A DNA stretch of 10,961 nucleotides. Source: an uncultured Clostridia bacterium. Its GTDB lineage: Bacteria > Bacillota > Clostridia > Oscillospirales > Oscillospiraceae. The first letter of the stretch is position 1, and the number at the start of each line of letters is the position of its first letter. Under the pieces are notes generated by a model, which saw nothing but the letters and a program-made list of their open reading frames with translations, searched no databases and was not told where the DNA came from. This document shows, piece after piece, positions 1-5,780 of this stretch. Made by a program: the position numbers and the translations under genes. The stretch is taken from the NCBI GenBank assembly GCA_947177005.1, contig CAMWSZ010000053.1:1-10961 (forward strand), in the 5' to 3' direction.

Positions 1-26
1 GGTATAGTCTATGATAAAATTTCTCC

Positions 27-55
27 TTGCGCATTGCCGAATATTTGGCTATAAT
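27..55 (+). promoter_or_regulatory. Candidate sigma-A promoter of the first operon
   Basis: A perfect TATAAT (50-55) is preceded at 17 nt by TTGCGC (27-32), which matches the -35 consensus only in its TTG. The predicted transcript start near 62 lies just before a GGAG ribosome binding site (78-81). If correct, it rules out the upstream ATG at 11 and supports the TTG start at 92. The -35 is weak, so the call is tentative. Confidence 0.5.
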
Positions 56-91
56 GGGAGGTGCAGTAATAATGAAAGGAGACGGTCCGTA

Positions 92-970
92 TTGTTTGAT
101 TCCAAAGAGATGCCTGACTTGGAAAGTGAGCTTGGACCCATCGCAGAAAAAGAGCAGGTATGTCCTGGCGTCTACTTTCTGAGCGCGAAAAACGATGATG
201 AGCTGCTGTCCAGAGACTACTATGCAGTCATGGAGAAGTCTCTAATTCCTCTTAAAGCAAAATCCTATGGGCGCAAGTTGTCCGGCCTGTGGCTTTTCTC
301 CCTGAATGATGGCAGTGAAGAATACAAGATCATTCAATATGAGGTTGCGAAGTACCGCGCCCAAAATCATTTACCGCTGGACGAGCCGCTTCGAGCTACC
401 GCCTTTTTCGCGGCTCAATCTTTTCCGGACTATTTCGGCGTGTTCCCGGTTCCGCTCCAAACGCCAAAAGGTTGTACTACTCGGCACTGGATTCTTGATA
501 ACGGTATCTATTGGATTGAAACAGATCAGTGTGAGGAAGTCCTGGCGGTCTGTTATCCTGTGTGGTCAAGCGAATTGTCTAACATCGCGGAGAAACTGGG
601 AGAACAGACAGAATACGATAAGTCACACAATATAGAGAATACCCTGGGTTACATATTTTTCCCCATGAAAATCAGTTGTATCCCGCTTTATGAATTAATG
701 CGGAAGCGGTTGGAATGGGCAGGAATCGTGATCGACAAACCGGCGTTGATGAACGCCCTATGGGATACTGCCCCTGAATACGTCTGCCTGATCAATCAGC
801 AGGAGCAGTCTGGTAAAAATGATTTGTTTTCTGCACTGCTGATGGAATTGGGTATAGAGGTCGAGCCAAATATATCATTGGACAATGTGATTACGATTTT
901 CCCAAATGCCGGAAAAAATTTTCTGCTGCTGAAAAAAGACAAGACCATCTGTCAAAGCAGGGCAGACTAA
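92..970 (+). CDS. Conserved-looking protein of unknown function, possibly from a conjugative element
   Basis: I do not recognise a known domain in this 292-residue protein. It looks soluble: there is no signal peptide or membrane segment, and it is rich in aromatic and acidic residues. The frame is open back to an ATG at 11, but that start lies upstream of the candidate promoter and has no ribosome binding site. The TTG at 92 has AAAGGAG ending about 10 nt before it, so I prefer it; an ATG at 110 is a third option. The C-terminal half contains a run rich in Trp, Pro and Leu (around RLEWAGIVIDKPALMNALWD) that looks like a folded conserved core. The next gene follows after 20 nt with its own strong ribosome binding site, so the two are probably co-transcribed. 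Its position beside an HTH protein and a hairpin-rich non-coding block suggests an accessory gene of a mobile element; that is inference. Confidence 0.6.
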   Translation: MFDSKEMPDLESELGPIAEKEQVCPGVYFLSAKNDDELLSRDYYAVMEKSLIPLKAKSYGRKLSGLWLFSLNDGSEEYKIIQYEVAKYRAQNHLPLDEPLRATAFFAAQSFPDYFGVFPVPLQTPKGCTTRHWILDNGIYWIETDQCEEVLAVCYPVWSSELSNIAEKLGEQTEYDKSHNIENTLGYIFFPMKISCIPLYELMRKRLEWAGIVIDKPALMNALWDTAPEYVCLINQQEQSGKNDLFSALLMELGIEVEPNISLDNVITIFPNAGKNFLLLKKDKTICQSRAD

Positions 971-990
971 TAAAAAGGAGGGCCGTATCA

Positions 991-2043
991 ATGGCAGTTT
1001 GCTCGTTTTTAGGGAACCCGGAAATTTATGATGTGGAAATAGATTCCATGCTACAAAATGCGATTGATCGTGTTGTAAATGAAGCTGGGAAAACAGAATT
1101 TCTATGTTACCGCTCCATCACGAACGCTTTTTTCAAACAGTGCTTTTCATCTGTATTAAGAGCAAAGGCCCGCCATCCAGAGGATGTAACGATTACTCTT
1201 GTTCTTTCTGAAAAAGATTACAACGAGAAGGGAACCGATGGCATACCGGCCTGCATGGTCGATAAGATTATCTGCCTGGAAGAAAAATACTTTGAGATTG
1301 CAGGTGGAAAACAGATTCTGTTGTGGATGCTCCGGCAATCCACACATCTTATCAACGGCCTGTATAAAAACTTGTACGATCCAGAAAATTACGTTCTTAA
1401 AGTTGCCCAAAACAGAGTACGGAAAAAGGCGAACCTGCATATTGTTGATATCACAGATGCAGATACGGTGCAGGCGATTCTGACCTGCAACACGACTATG
1501 AATGAACGGGAACGCTATATCTTCGAGAGCTTAAATAACGGGGTTTGTGTAGAAGATATTGCAGCCACTTTAGGCATCGGCAAAAACAGAGTGAAACAAA
1601 TATTAAGCCACGGATGCAAGTCGCTGCGCCAATGTATGCGGAAGCGGTATTGTAAAATGTACGATGAACGGCAAGAACAGCGGAAGTCGGTTTGCAGCGT
1701 TTTTTCGCTGGGCGAGGTTACATACGAATCCCTGAAAACCTTTGAATATATCGTCAACTTTCTGATATCCAAGTGTGGCGTAACACATTTTGAAATCAGC
1801 GCAGGCGATCAGAACTCCGGGTTCATGTATGTGTTGAAAAGATATAGAAAATCAGAGCAGCTTCTTTGCGATATGGAAGCTGCTCTGGATAGGACAAGCA
1901 CTGACATGATAGACTGTTCTGACTTCTGTATCTGTAATCTGTCAAGCACTCCATCTGTGAAGAAAGAACATATTTTTCAGGCAAGGCATACCGTACTTGT
2001 GGACATGAGACAGGTTCGCGCTCAAATGCCGCAGGTCATTTAA
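991..2043 (+). CDS. Sigma-like helix-turn-helix protein flanked by two degenerate SLOG/YpsA-like segments
   Basis: A 350-residue protein with AAGGAGGG 8 nt before its ATG. Residues about 168-220 form a sigma-70 region 4/LuxR-type helix-turn-helix: NERERYIFESL, then VEDIAATLGIGKNRVKQIL, then a basic stretch. The N-terminal part (1-155) reads like a YpsA/DUF1273-type SLOG Rossmann domain: a first strand VCSFLGNPE where the family has a CxFTGHR-like motif, a helix, a strand TEFLCY, a long helix, a strand ITLVL, and a late strand-turn-helix ending in LHIVDI. The usual glycine-rich nucleotide loop is replaced by CYRSIT. The C-terminal part (about 235-342) repeats this layout: YIVNFLISKCGVTHFEIS, then MIDCSDFCICNL, then ARHTVLVDM. 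The DNA-binding assignment is fairly secure. The SLOG assignment rests on pattern matching by eye. A regulatory role within a mobile element is likely; it is not an ordinary sigma factor because region 2 is missing. Confidence 0.7.
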   Translation: MAVCSFLGNPEIYDVEIDSMLQNAIDRVVNEAGKTEFLCYRSITNAFFKQCFSSVLRAKARHPEDVTITLVLSEKDYNEKGTDGIPACMVDKIICLEEKYFEIAGGKQILLWMLRQSTHLINGLYKNLYDPENYVLKVAQNRVRKKANLHIVDITDADTVQAILTCNTTMNERERYIFESLNNGVCVEDIAATLGIGKNRVKQILSHGCKSLRQCMRKRYCKMYDERQEQRKSVCSVFSLGEVTYESLKTFEYIVNFLISKCGVTHFEISAGDQNSGFMYVLKRYRKSEQLLCDMEAALDRTSTDMIDCSDFCICNLSSTPSVKKEHIFQARHTVLVDMRQVRAQMPQVI

Positions 2044-2045
2044 CA

Positions 2046-2060
2046 GGCGCGGAACGCGCC
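2046..2060. repeat. Short GC hairpin directly after the HTH gene
   Basis: GGCGCG and CGCGCC pair across a GAA loop, beginning 3 nt after the stop codon. The T-run that follows is poor (CTGTTCTTCC), so this may be a weak terminator or a 3' end stabiliser rather than a standard intrinsic terminator. Confidence 0.5.
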
Positions 2061-2176
2061 CTGTTCTTCCTGCGCAGACGTGCAGGAACGAGCGACCGAA
2101 GGGAGCGGCAAAGCCACGCCGTCAGGCGTGTTCGACCGGACGCAGAGCGCACGGTCTGGGGCCTGGGGAACCCCCA

Positions 2177-2223
2177 GCAAGCGACCCTGAATATCGAAAA
2201 CGATATCCAGGGTCATTGCTTGC
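2177..2223. repeat. 47-nt near-palindrome with 19 paired positions
   Basis: Reading inward, the left arm is GCAAGC, GACCCTG, one mismatched A, then ATATCG. The loop is AAAA. The right arm is CGATAT, one mismatched C, CAGGGTC, a 3-nt ATT bulge, then GCTTGC. All segments are exactly complementary. There is no T-run after it on + and no T-run in the matching place on -, so it is not an intrinsic terminator. Confidence 0.85.
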
Positions 2224-2240
2224 AAACGAGATAAGAACAT

Positions 2241-2376
2241 ATGTGCAACTGTACCAAAAGCGCATAGAACAGCTCTGGTAATCTGCTTATTCTAGCAGCC
2301 AATAAAATAGGAGGTATGCTGTTTGGGGAAGGATTAAGGTCGCAGTATGCCCTACGTTCAGAGTGAGAAGCGGGCA
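2241..2376. other. Spacer without a supportable gene
   Basis: This spacer contains a perfect AGGAGG (2309-2314), but the nearest ATG (2316) is only 1 nt away and opens 16 codons, while a TTG at 2323 opens 4 codons. It could be the leader of a gene lost when the downstream region was inserted. A weak 6-bp inverted repeat (ATGCCC 2347-2352, GGGCAT 2372-2377) sits at the 3' end of the Rrf2 gene. Confidence 0.35.
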
Positions 2377-2838
2377 TTATATACTTTCGGGTACATAATC
2401 GAATATTTCCTGTGCGCAGTTATGGTAATCGTCCAATAATTGTTTTAGAGTAATCTTTTCCATCATTTCACGCACCGCAGCGCCGATATCCTGATACGGT
2501 TTGTTCAATACAGATTTTATGTGCCTTCCAACGGGACAGTCCAACGAGGGCTTGGGATGAAATATCAAGAGATGCTCCAATCCGTCTGGCTCTACCGCAT
2601 GATAGACTTCCCAAGCAGTAAGTGTTTCAGGGGATCGAATCAAATGTGCGCCTCCGATACCCCGTGCAATAGAAATGATTCCCTCTTTTTGCAGAACGCC
2701 CAGAATATTTCTGATTGCGGCAGGGTTGCAGCCAGTACTCTTTGCCAACAATTCGCTGGTTATTTTTGTCCGATCTTCATATTCAGAGATAAATACCAAA
2801 CAATGCAGGGCTATAGAACATCTTGTGGTGAGTCTCAT
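2377..2838 (-). CDS. Rrf2-family transcriptional regulator
   Basis: A 153-residue winged-helix regulator of typical Rrf2 length. The family N-terminus MRLTTRCSIALHCLVFIS is followed by the winged-helix region: the helix TSELLAKSTGCNPAAIRNILGVLQKEGII, then the wing ARGIGGAHLIRSPETLTAWEVYHAVE. The three closely spaced cysteines that bind the Fe-S cluster in IscR/NsrR-type members are not present; a single DCPVG cysteine sits in the dimerisation/sensor part, as in YwnA-like members. A thiol or metabolite sensor is therefore more likely than an Fe-S sensor, though this is inference. GGAGGG stands 9 nt before the ATG. The gene is divergent from the flavodoxin-ferredoxin gene with 134 nt between them and is likely its repressor and its own. 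Confidence 0.9.
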   Translation of the reverse strand: MRLTTRCSIALHCLVFISEYEDRTKITSELLAKSTGCNPAAIRNILGVLQKEGIISIARGIGGAHLIRSPETLTAWEVYHAVEPDGLEHLLIFHPKPSLDCPVGRHIKSVLNKPYQDIGAAVREMMEKITLKQLLDDYHNCAQEIFDYVPESI

Positions 2839-2867
2839 CGGGAAACACCCTCCAACGTTTTTGCTCT

Positions 2868-2895
2868 ATTATACTACAAATAATTTCGTTGTAAA
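2868..2895 (-). promoter_or_regulatory. Promoter of the Rrf2 gene
   Basis: On the minus strand, TTTACA (plus 2890-2895) and a perfect TATAAT (plus 2868-2873) are separated by 16 nt. The spacer and -35 overlap the TACAA/TTGTA inverted repeat, which suggests autorepression. Confidence 0.65.
2875..2893. promoter_or_regulatory. Candidate Rrf2 operator, inverted repeat TACAA-N9-TTGTA
   Basis: TACAA (2875-2879) and TTGTA (2889-2893) are exactly complementary. A related element recurs downstream: GTTGT (2888-2892) pairs with ACAAC (2906-2910), overlapping the divergent -35, and TTTACAAC (2951-2958) lies just before the ribosome binding site of the divergent gene. Rrf2 proteins bind dyads of this general size; assignment to this regulator is inference from position. 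Confidence 0.5.
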
Positions 2896-2902
2896 TAGTA
2901 GA

Positions 2903-2931
2903 TTGACAACGAACTGTGCTTGGGATATAAT
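2903..2931 (+). promoter_or_regulatory. Consensus sigma-A promoter of the flavodoxin-ferredoxin unit
   Basis: TTGACA (2903-2908) and TATAAT (2926-2931) with a 17-nt spacer match both consensus hexamers exactly. Such a strong promoter next to a divergent repressor gene fits control by repression. Confidence 0.85.
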
Positions 2932-2972
2932 AATAGTCGTAAAAATTTTTTTTACAACAGGAGGTTACAATA

Positions 2973-3731
2973 ATGCTGAACATGGTGACGCTGTACTATT
3001 TCAGCCCCACCGGAGGAACAAAAAAAGTTGCGGAAATATTTAGTTCAGAAATTGCCGGAAAAATCACGGCGGTAGATCTTGGGATGCGAACTGTGCAGCC
3101 CGAAAGTACAATTGGTGATGTTGCTGTTATTGCGGCACCCGTTTTTGGGGGGCGGATACCCGCTATTGTTGCAGATAAGGTCCGTAGCCTGAATGGAACT
3201 GGTAAAAAAGCTGTTACACTGGCCGTTTATGGGAACCGCGCTTTTGAAGATGCCCTTTTGGAATTGAATGACGCCGTTGCAAGCGCAGGTTTTCAAATTG
3301 TTGCATCCGGCGCATTTGTTGCACAGCACTCTATGGCACCAGAAGTCGGGAAAGGACGGCCAGACGAAAAGGACAGAGCAGATATCTGCGGCTTTGCCCA
3401 AAAGGTTTTGGCAAAGTTGGAGAGTGCCGCTGACAGCCAAGTGACTGTTCCAGGCAACCGCCCATACAAAAACAGTATGGGTATACCTGCGGCCCCCATT
3501 TCTAATCCCGCCTGTAAGCTGTGTGGAAAATGCAGTGCGGTTTGTCCTGTCGGAGCTATTTCATTGGAGAATCATTCTGTCGCAACAAATACGAACTGCA
3601 TTTTATGTATGGCCTGTGTGTCTGCCTGTCCAGAACAGGCCCGTATCCTTCCGCCGCCCTTGCAGGCCAAAATGGAGCAAATGTTGGGCGCGTTAAAATC
3701 TATCCGCAGGGAAAATGAGTATTTCTTATAA
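2973..3731 (+). CDS. Flavodoxin-like/2[4Fe-4S] ferredoxin fusion (EFR1-type ferrodoxin)
   Basis: A 252-residue cytoplasmic electron carrier. Residues 5-150 are flavodoxin-like: strand VTLYYFSPTGGT with the phosphate-binding loop at 11-16, then VAVIAAPVFGGRIP and KKAVTLAVYGNRAFEDALLEL. Residues 178-225 carry two [4Fe-4S] motifs: C181, C184, C187, C191 and C209, C212, C215, C219, each followed by the usual Pro. Such fusions can pass electrons between a flavin and Fe-S clusters; the partner cannot be read from the sequence. AGGAGG lies 8 nt before the ATG. The next gene follows after 21 nt, so the two are probably one transcript from the consensus promoter and under the divergent Rrf2 regulator. 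Family assignment is firm; the physiological reaction is unknown. Confidence 0.92.
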   Translation: MLNMVTLYYFSPTGGTKKVAEIFSSEIAGKITAVDLGMRTVQPESTIGDVAVIAAPVFGGRIPAIVADKVRSLNGTGKKAVTLAVYGNRAFEDALLELNDAVASAGFQIVASGAFVAQHSMAPEVGKGRPDEKDRADICGFAQKVLAKLESAADSQVTVPGNRPYKNSMGIPAAPISNPACKLCGKCSAVCPVGAISLENHSVATNTNCILCMACVSACPEQARILPPPLQAKMEQMLGALKSIRRENEYFL

Positions 3732-3752
3732 AAAAGAAAGGCGGCAGGAATT

Positions 3753-4430
3753 GTGATAAAAGCTGTTTTTATGGATTTCTATGGAACCGTGACACATGAA
3801 AACGGGCCGATTGCGATGGAGGTTGTCCAAAAGATTTACAAAACGAGCAGTGCGGAATCACCGGAAGAAGTTCTTCGTTACTGGTGGACAGCCTTCCGGG
3901 AAAAATTGCAGGATGCAAATGGTGAGCATTTTCAAACGCAGCATGACATAGCACTGCGAAATTTTGAAGATTTGCTGGAGCATTTTGACTCCTCGGAATC
4001 GCCCCAAAAGCTCCTGGCCCGTATGGAAGAACACTGGTGTACCACAGCAGCTTATGTGGATGCCAAACCATTTATGGAAGCGGTAGACTGCCCAGTTTAT
4101 TTTGTCACAAACAGTGACGATAAATATGTCTTTGCGGCTGCGGAAAAGAACAAATTGCATCCGGAGGGCATCATTACCAGTGAGCAGGCCCGGTATTCAA
4201 AGCCCCGCAAAGAGATTTTCCTGTATGCCCTTGAAAAAGCGGGATTGCATCCAAGTGAAGTGGTCCATATCGGCGATTCGTTGATTGGCGATATAGAGGG
4301 CGCGGAACAGGCGGGCATCAAAAGCATCTGGCTGAACCGAAACGGTGCTTCCGTTCCATTCGGCGTGACCAGCGCCAACGGACTGGATGAAGTTCTGACA
4401 GTATTAAGAGAGATGATGAAGCGCTGCTGA
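3753..4430 (+). CDS. HAD-superfamily hydrolase with a DxY motif I
   Basis: A 225-residue HAD protein of usual length for the subfamily with a helical cap between motifs I and II. Motif I is VFMDFYGT with nucleophile D8. The position normally held by the acid/base Asp of phosphatases is Tyr10, as in haloacid dehalogenases. Motif II is YFVTNSD (T119), motif III includes K150 or K153 in SKPRKEIF, and motif IV is HIGDSLIGD (D175, D180). The start is GTG at 3753, with AAAGG 11 nt upstream and AGGA 3 nt upstream. It is co-directional with the ferrodoxin gene 21 nt before it and ends just before a hairpin, which suggests a two-gene operon. The substrate is unknown: a small phosphorylated metabolite is the general expectation, but Tyr10 makes phosphatase activity uncertain. 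Confidence 0.85.
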   Translation: MIKAVFMDFYGTVTHENGPIAMEVVQKIYKTSSAESPEEVLRYWWTAFREKLQDANGEHFQTQHDIALRNFEDLLEHFDSSESPQKLLARMEEHWCTTAAYVDAKPFMEAVDCPVYFVTNSDDKYVFAAAEKNKLHPEGIITSEQARYSKPRKEIFLYALEKAGLHPSEVVHIGDSLIGDIEGAEQAGIKSIWLNRNGASVPFGVTSANGLDEVLTVLREMMKRC

Positions 4431-4445
4431 TTTTCATCATACCGG

Positions 4446-4480
4446 GGGAGACCGTTTTCATCGACGGTCTCCCTCTGTTC
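4446..4480 (+). terminator. Probable terminator of the ferrodoxin/HAD unit
   Basis: GGGAGACCG (4446-4454) pairs perfectly with CGGTCTCCC (4465-4473) across a 10-nt loop, 15 nt after the HAD stop codon. The following T-run is interrupted (TCTGTTCT), so efficiency may be moderate. Confidence 0.6.
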
Positions 4481-4628
4481 TAATCAGGATTTTAGAGAAA
4501 CTGCTGTATTACTTCGGCTGTATTCACTCTATTTTTTGTGAAATGCTCAATTTATGATTGGTTTGATTGAAAATCAGCGCGCAATTTGACGCAAACATCA
4601 ACCTGCTTTTCAACTATCCTCACTTTCA

Positions 4629-4657
4629 TTGACTTAACGGATTTCATGCGATACCAT
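4629..4657 (+). promoter_or_regulatory. Candidate promoter of the sugar operon
   Basis: TTGACT (4629-4634) and TACCAT (4652-4657) lie 17 nt apart. The -35 is good and the -10 is poor, which fits a regulated promoter. The transcript would start near 4664, about 50 nt before the first gene. No convincing cre site for CcpA or sigma-54 element was found in this intergenic region. Confidence 0.5.
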
Positions 4658-4671
4658 GTAATCAGGTTAAG
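4633..4671. promoter_or_regulatory. 39-nt palindrome over the sugar-operon -10 box, likely operator
   Basis: Left arm: CTTAAC, G, GATTTCATG (4633-4648). The reverse complement of the right arm (4655-4671) is CTTAAC, CT, GATTACATG. Apart from the unpaired spacer bases, 14 of 15 positions match, around a 6-nt centre (CGATAC). It overlaps the last bases of the -35, the whole spacer and the -10. The DeoR-family regulator in the same operon is the obvious candidate binder; that link is inference. Confidence 0.6.
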
Positions 4672-4713
4672 AAAAACGCGCCACAAAATACCAAAAATGA
4701 AGGAGGATTTTTC

Positions 4714-5775
4714 ATGAAAGGCTTAGCGTTTTATGGCATCCGGGATTTGCGGTATGAGGATGTCGCCGATCCCAAAATTGAGAAACCGGATGATGTCATC
4801 ATCAAGGTCAAAGCCGCCGGTATCTGCGGGTCCGACTATGCCCGCTACAAGAAACTGGGACCCTATATCCCCGGAACTGTTTGGGGCCACGAATTTGCCG
4901 GTGAGGTTGTAGCGGTTGGCGAAGACGCCCAGGGACATTATGTCGGGGAACGGGTTGCGGCCTGTCCATCTATCGTCTGCGGAAAGTGCCATTACTGCCA
5001 GATCGCGGACTTTGCGAAATGCGAGAATCTGTACGCCATCGGCTCTCTGGAAAACGGCGGGTTTGCCGAATACGCAAAGATGCCCGCACAGAATCTGGTC
5101 CACCTCCCCGACAATGTGAGCTATGAGGAAGGCTCCCTGATCGAACCGTCCACCGTGGCGCTGCACGCACTGTTCAAGACCAGCATCAAAATGGGCGACG
5201 AGATTGCGGTCGTTGGCTGCGGAACCATCGGTGAAATGCTGATTCACTGGGCAAAGCTCTTCGGCGTTAAGGTCTACGCTTTTGACATTGTTGACGACAA
5301 GCTCCGCGAGGCAAAAGAACTGGGGGCGGATGTGGTCATCAACACCAAAGACGTGGAACCCAGCGAAGCCCTGCATGAATATACCCGCGGCGTAGATATT
5401 GCTTTTGAGAGCGCCGGAAATCCCATTACCGCCGGTCAGGTGCTGACTCTGCCCCGGAAGGGCGGTGAGGTCGTATACGTGGGTCTTCCCTACGGTGACG
5501 TACATATGCCCAGAAACTATTTTGAAAAGATCACCCGCAATGAACTTCATGTAATCGGTGCGTTTGGCGTTACGTCTGCTCCGTTCCCCGGAAAAGAGTG
5601 GACAACTGCCGCCGATGCGCTGGCCCGCGGTGCGGTGAACATCAAGAGCGTCATTTCCCATCGGGCGAAGCTGAGCGAGGGGCCTGGAATCCTTGAGGAC
5701 ATCATGGAGCATCCGGCAGGATACCGGAAGGTGATTCTGTTCCCTGAGTGGGACAACGAACAGAAAGAGGGCTGA
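4714..5775 (+). CDS. Zinc-dependent polyol-phosphate dehydrogenase, GatD-like MDR family
   Basis: A 353-residue medium-chain dehydrogenase/reductase. The catalytic zinc site is C38 in GICGSD, H59-E60 in WGHE, and E144 in IEPST. The structural zinc ligands are C89, C92, C95 and C103. The Rossmann dinucleotide motif is GCGTIG (168-173), with D191 at the end of the second strand, which favours NAD over NADP. The stretches IGSLENGGFAEY and VTSAPFPGKEW resemble galactitol-1-phosphate 5-dehydrogenase as I recall it. The likely role is oxidation of a PTS-imported sugar-alcohol phosphate to a keto sugar phosphate in the cytoplasm. AGGAGG lies 7 nt before the ATG. This is the first gene of the operon, and the next gene begins within 6 nt of its stop. 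Family is firm; the exact substrate and the carbon oxidised are not known. Other sugar or polyol dehydrogenases of the family are possible. Confidence 0.87.
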   Translation: MKGLAFYGIRDLRYEDVADPKIEKPDDVIIKVKAAGICGSDYARYKKLGPYIPGTVWGHEFAGEVVAVGEDAQGHYVGERVAACPSIVCGKCHYCQIADFAKCENLYAIGSLENGGFAEYAKMPAQNLVHLPDNVSYEEGSLIEPSTVALHALFKTSIKMGDEIAVVGCGTIGEMLIHWAKLFGVKVYAFDIVDDKLREAKELGADVVINTKDVEPSEALHEYTRGVDIAFESAGNPITAGQVLTLPRKGGEVVYVGLPYGDVHMPRNYFEKITRNELHVIGAFGVTSAPFPGKEWTTAADALARGAVNIKSVISHRAKLSEGPGILEDIMEHPAGYRKVILFPEWDNEQKEG

Positions 5776-5780
5776 TGGTC

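Larger units (their letters stand above)
2044..2240. other. Hairpin-dense non-coding block, candidate transfer origin or structured RNA
   Basis: About 180 nt of GC-rich sequence between the HTH gene and an AT-rich spacer. Besides the first hairpin it holds CACGCC/GGCGTG with a GTCA loop (2115-2130), CTGGGG/CCCCAG with an AAC loop (2163-2177), and immediately next to it a 47-nt near-palindrome (2177-2223). Back-to-back inverted repeats next to element genes are the usual architecture of an origin of transfer, but no relaxase is present in the window and no nick site can be assigned. A folded RNA is the alternative. Overlapping open frames here show no support as genes. Confidence 0.4.

Noticed and set aside
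2279..2366. AGGAGG followed by a 16-codon frame from ATG 2316
   Set aside because: Only 1 nt separates the site from the ATG, which is too short for efficient initiation, and the peptide is not recognisable. It may be a leftover leader.
4484..4713. Search for a CcpA cre site or sigma-54 promoter before the sugar operon
   Set aside because: No sequence fits the spacing of TG-N4-CG-N4-CA or the GG/GC pair of a sigma-54 promoter.
4723..5712. Long open frame (329 codons) on the minus strand opposite the dehydrogenase gene
   Set aside because: It is antisense to a clear MDR enzyme with all zinc ligands present, shows no recognisable domain, and has no neighbouring minus-strand gene. It follows from the codon composition of the real gene.
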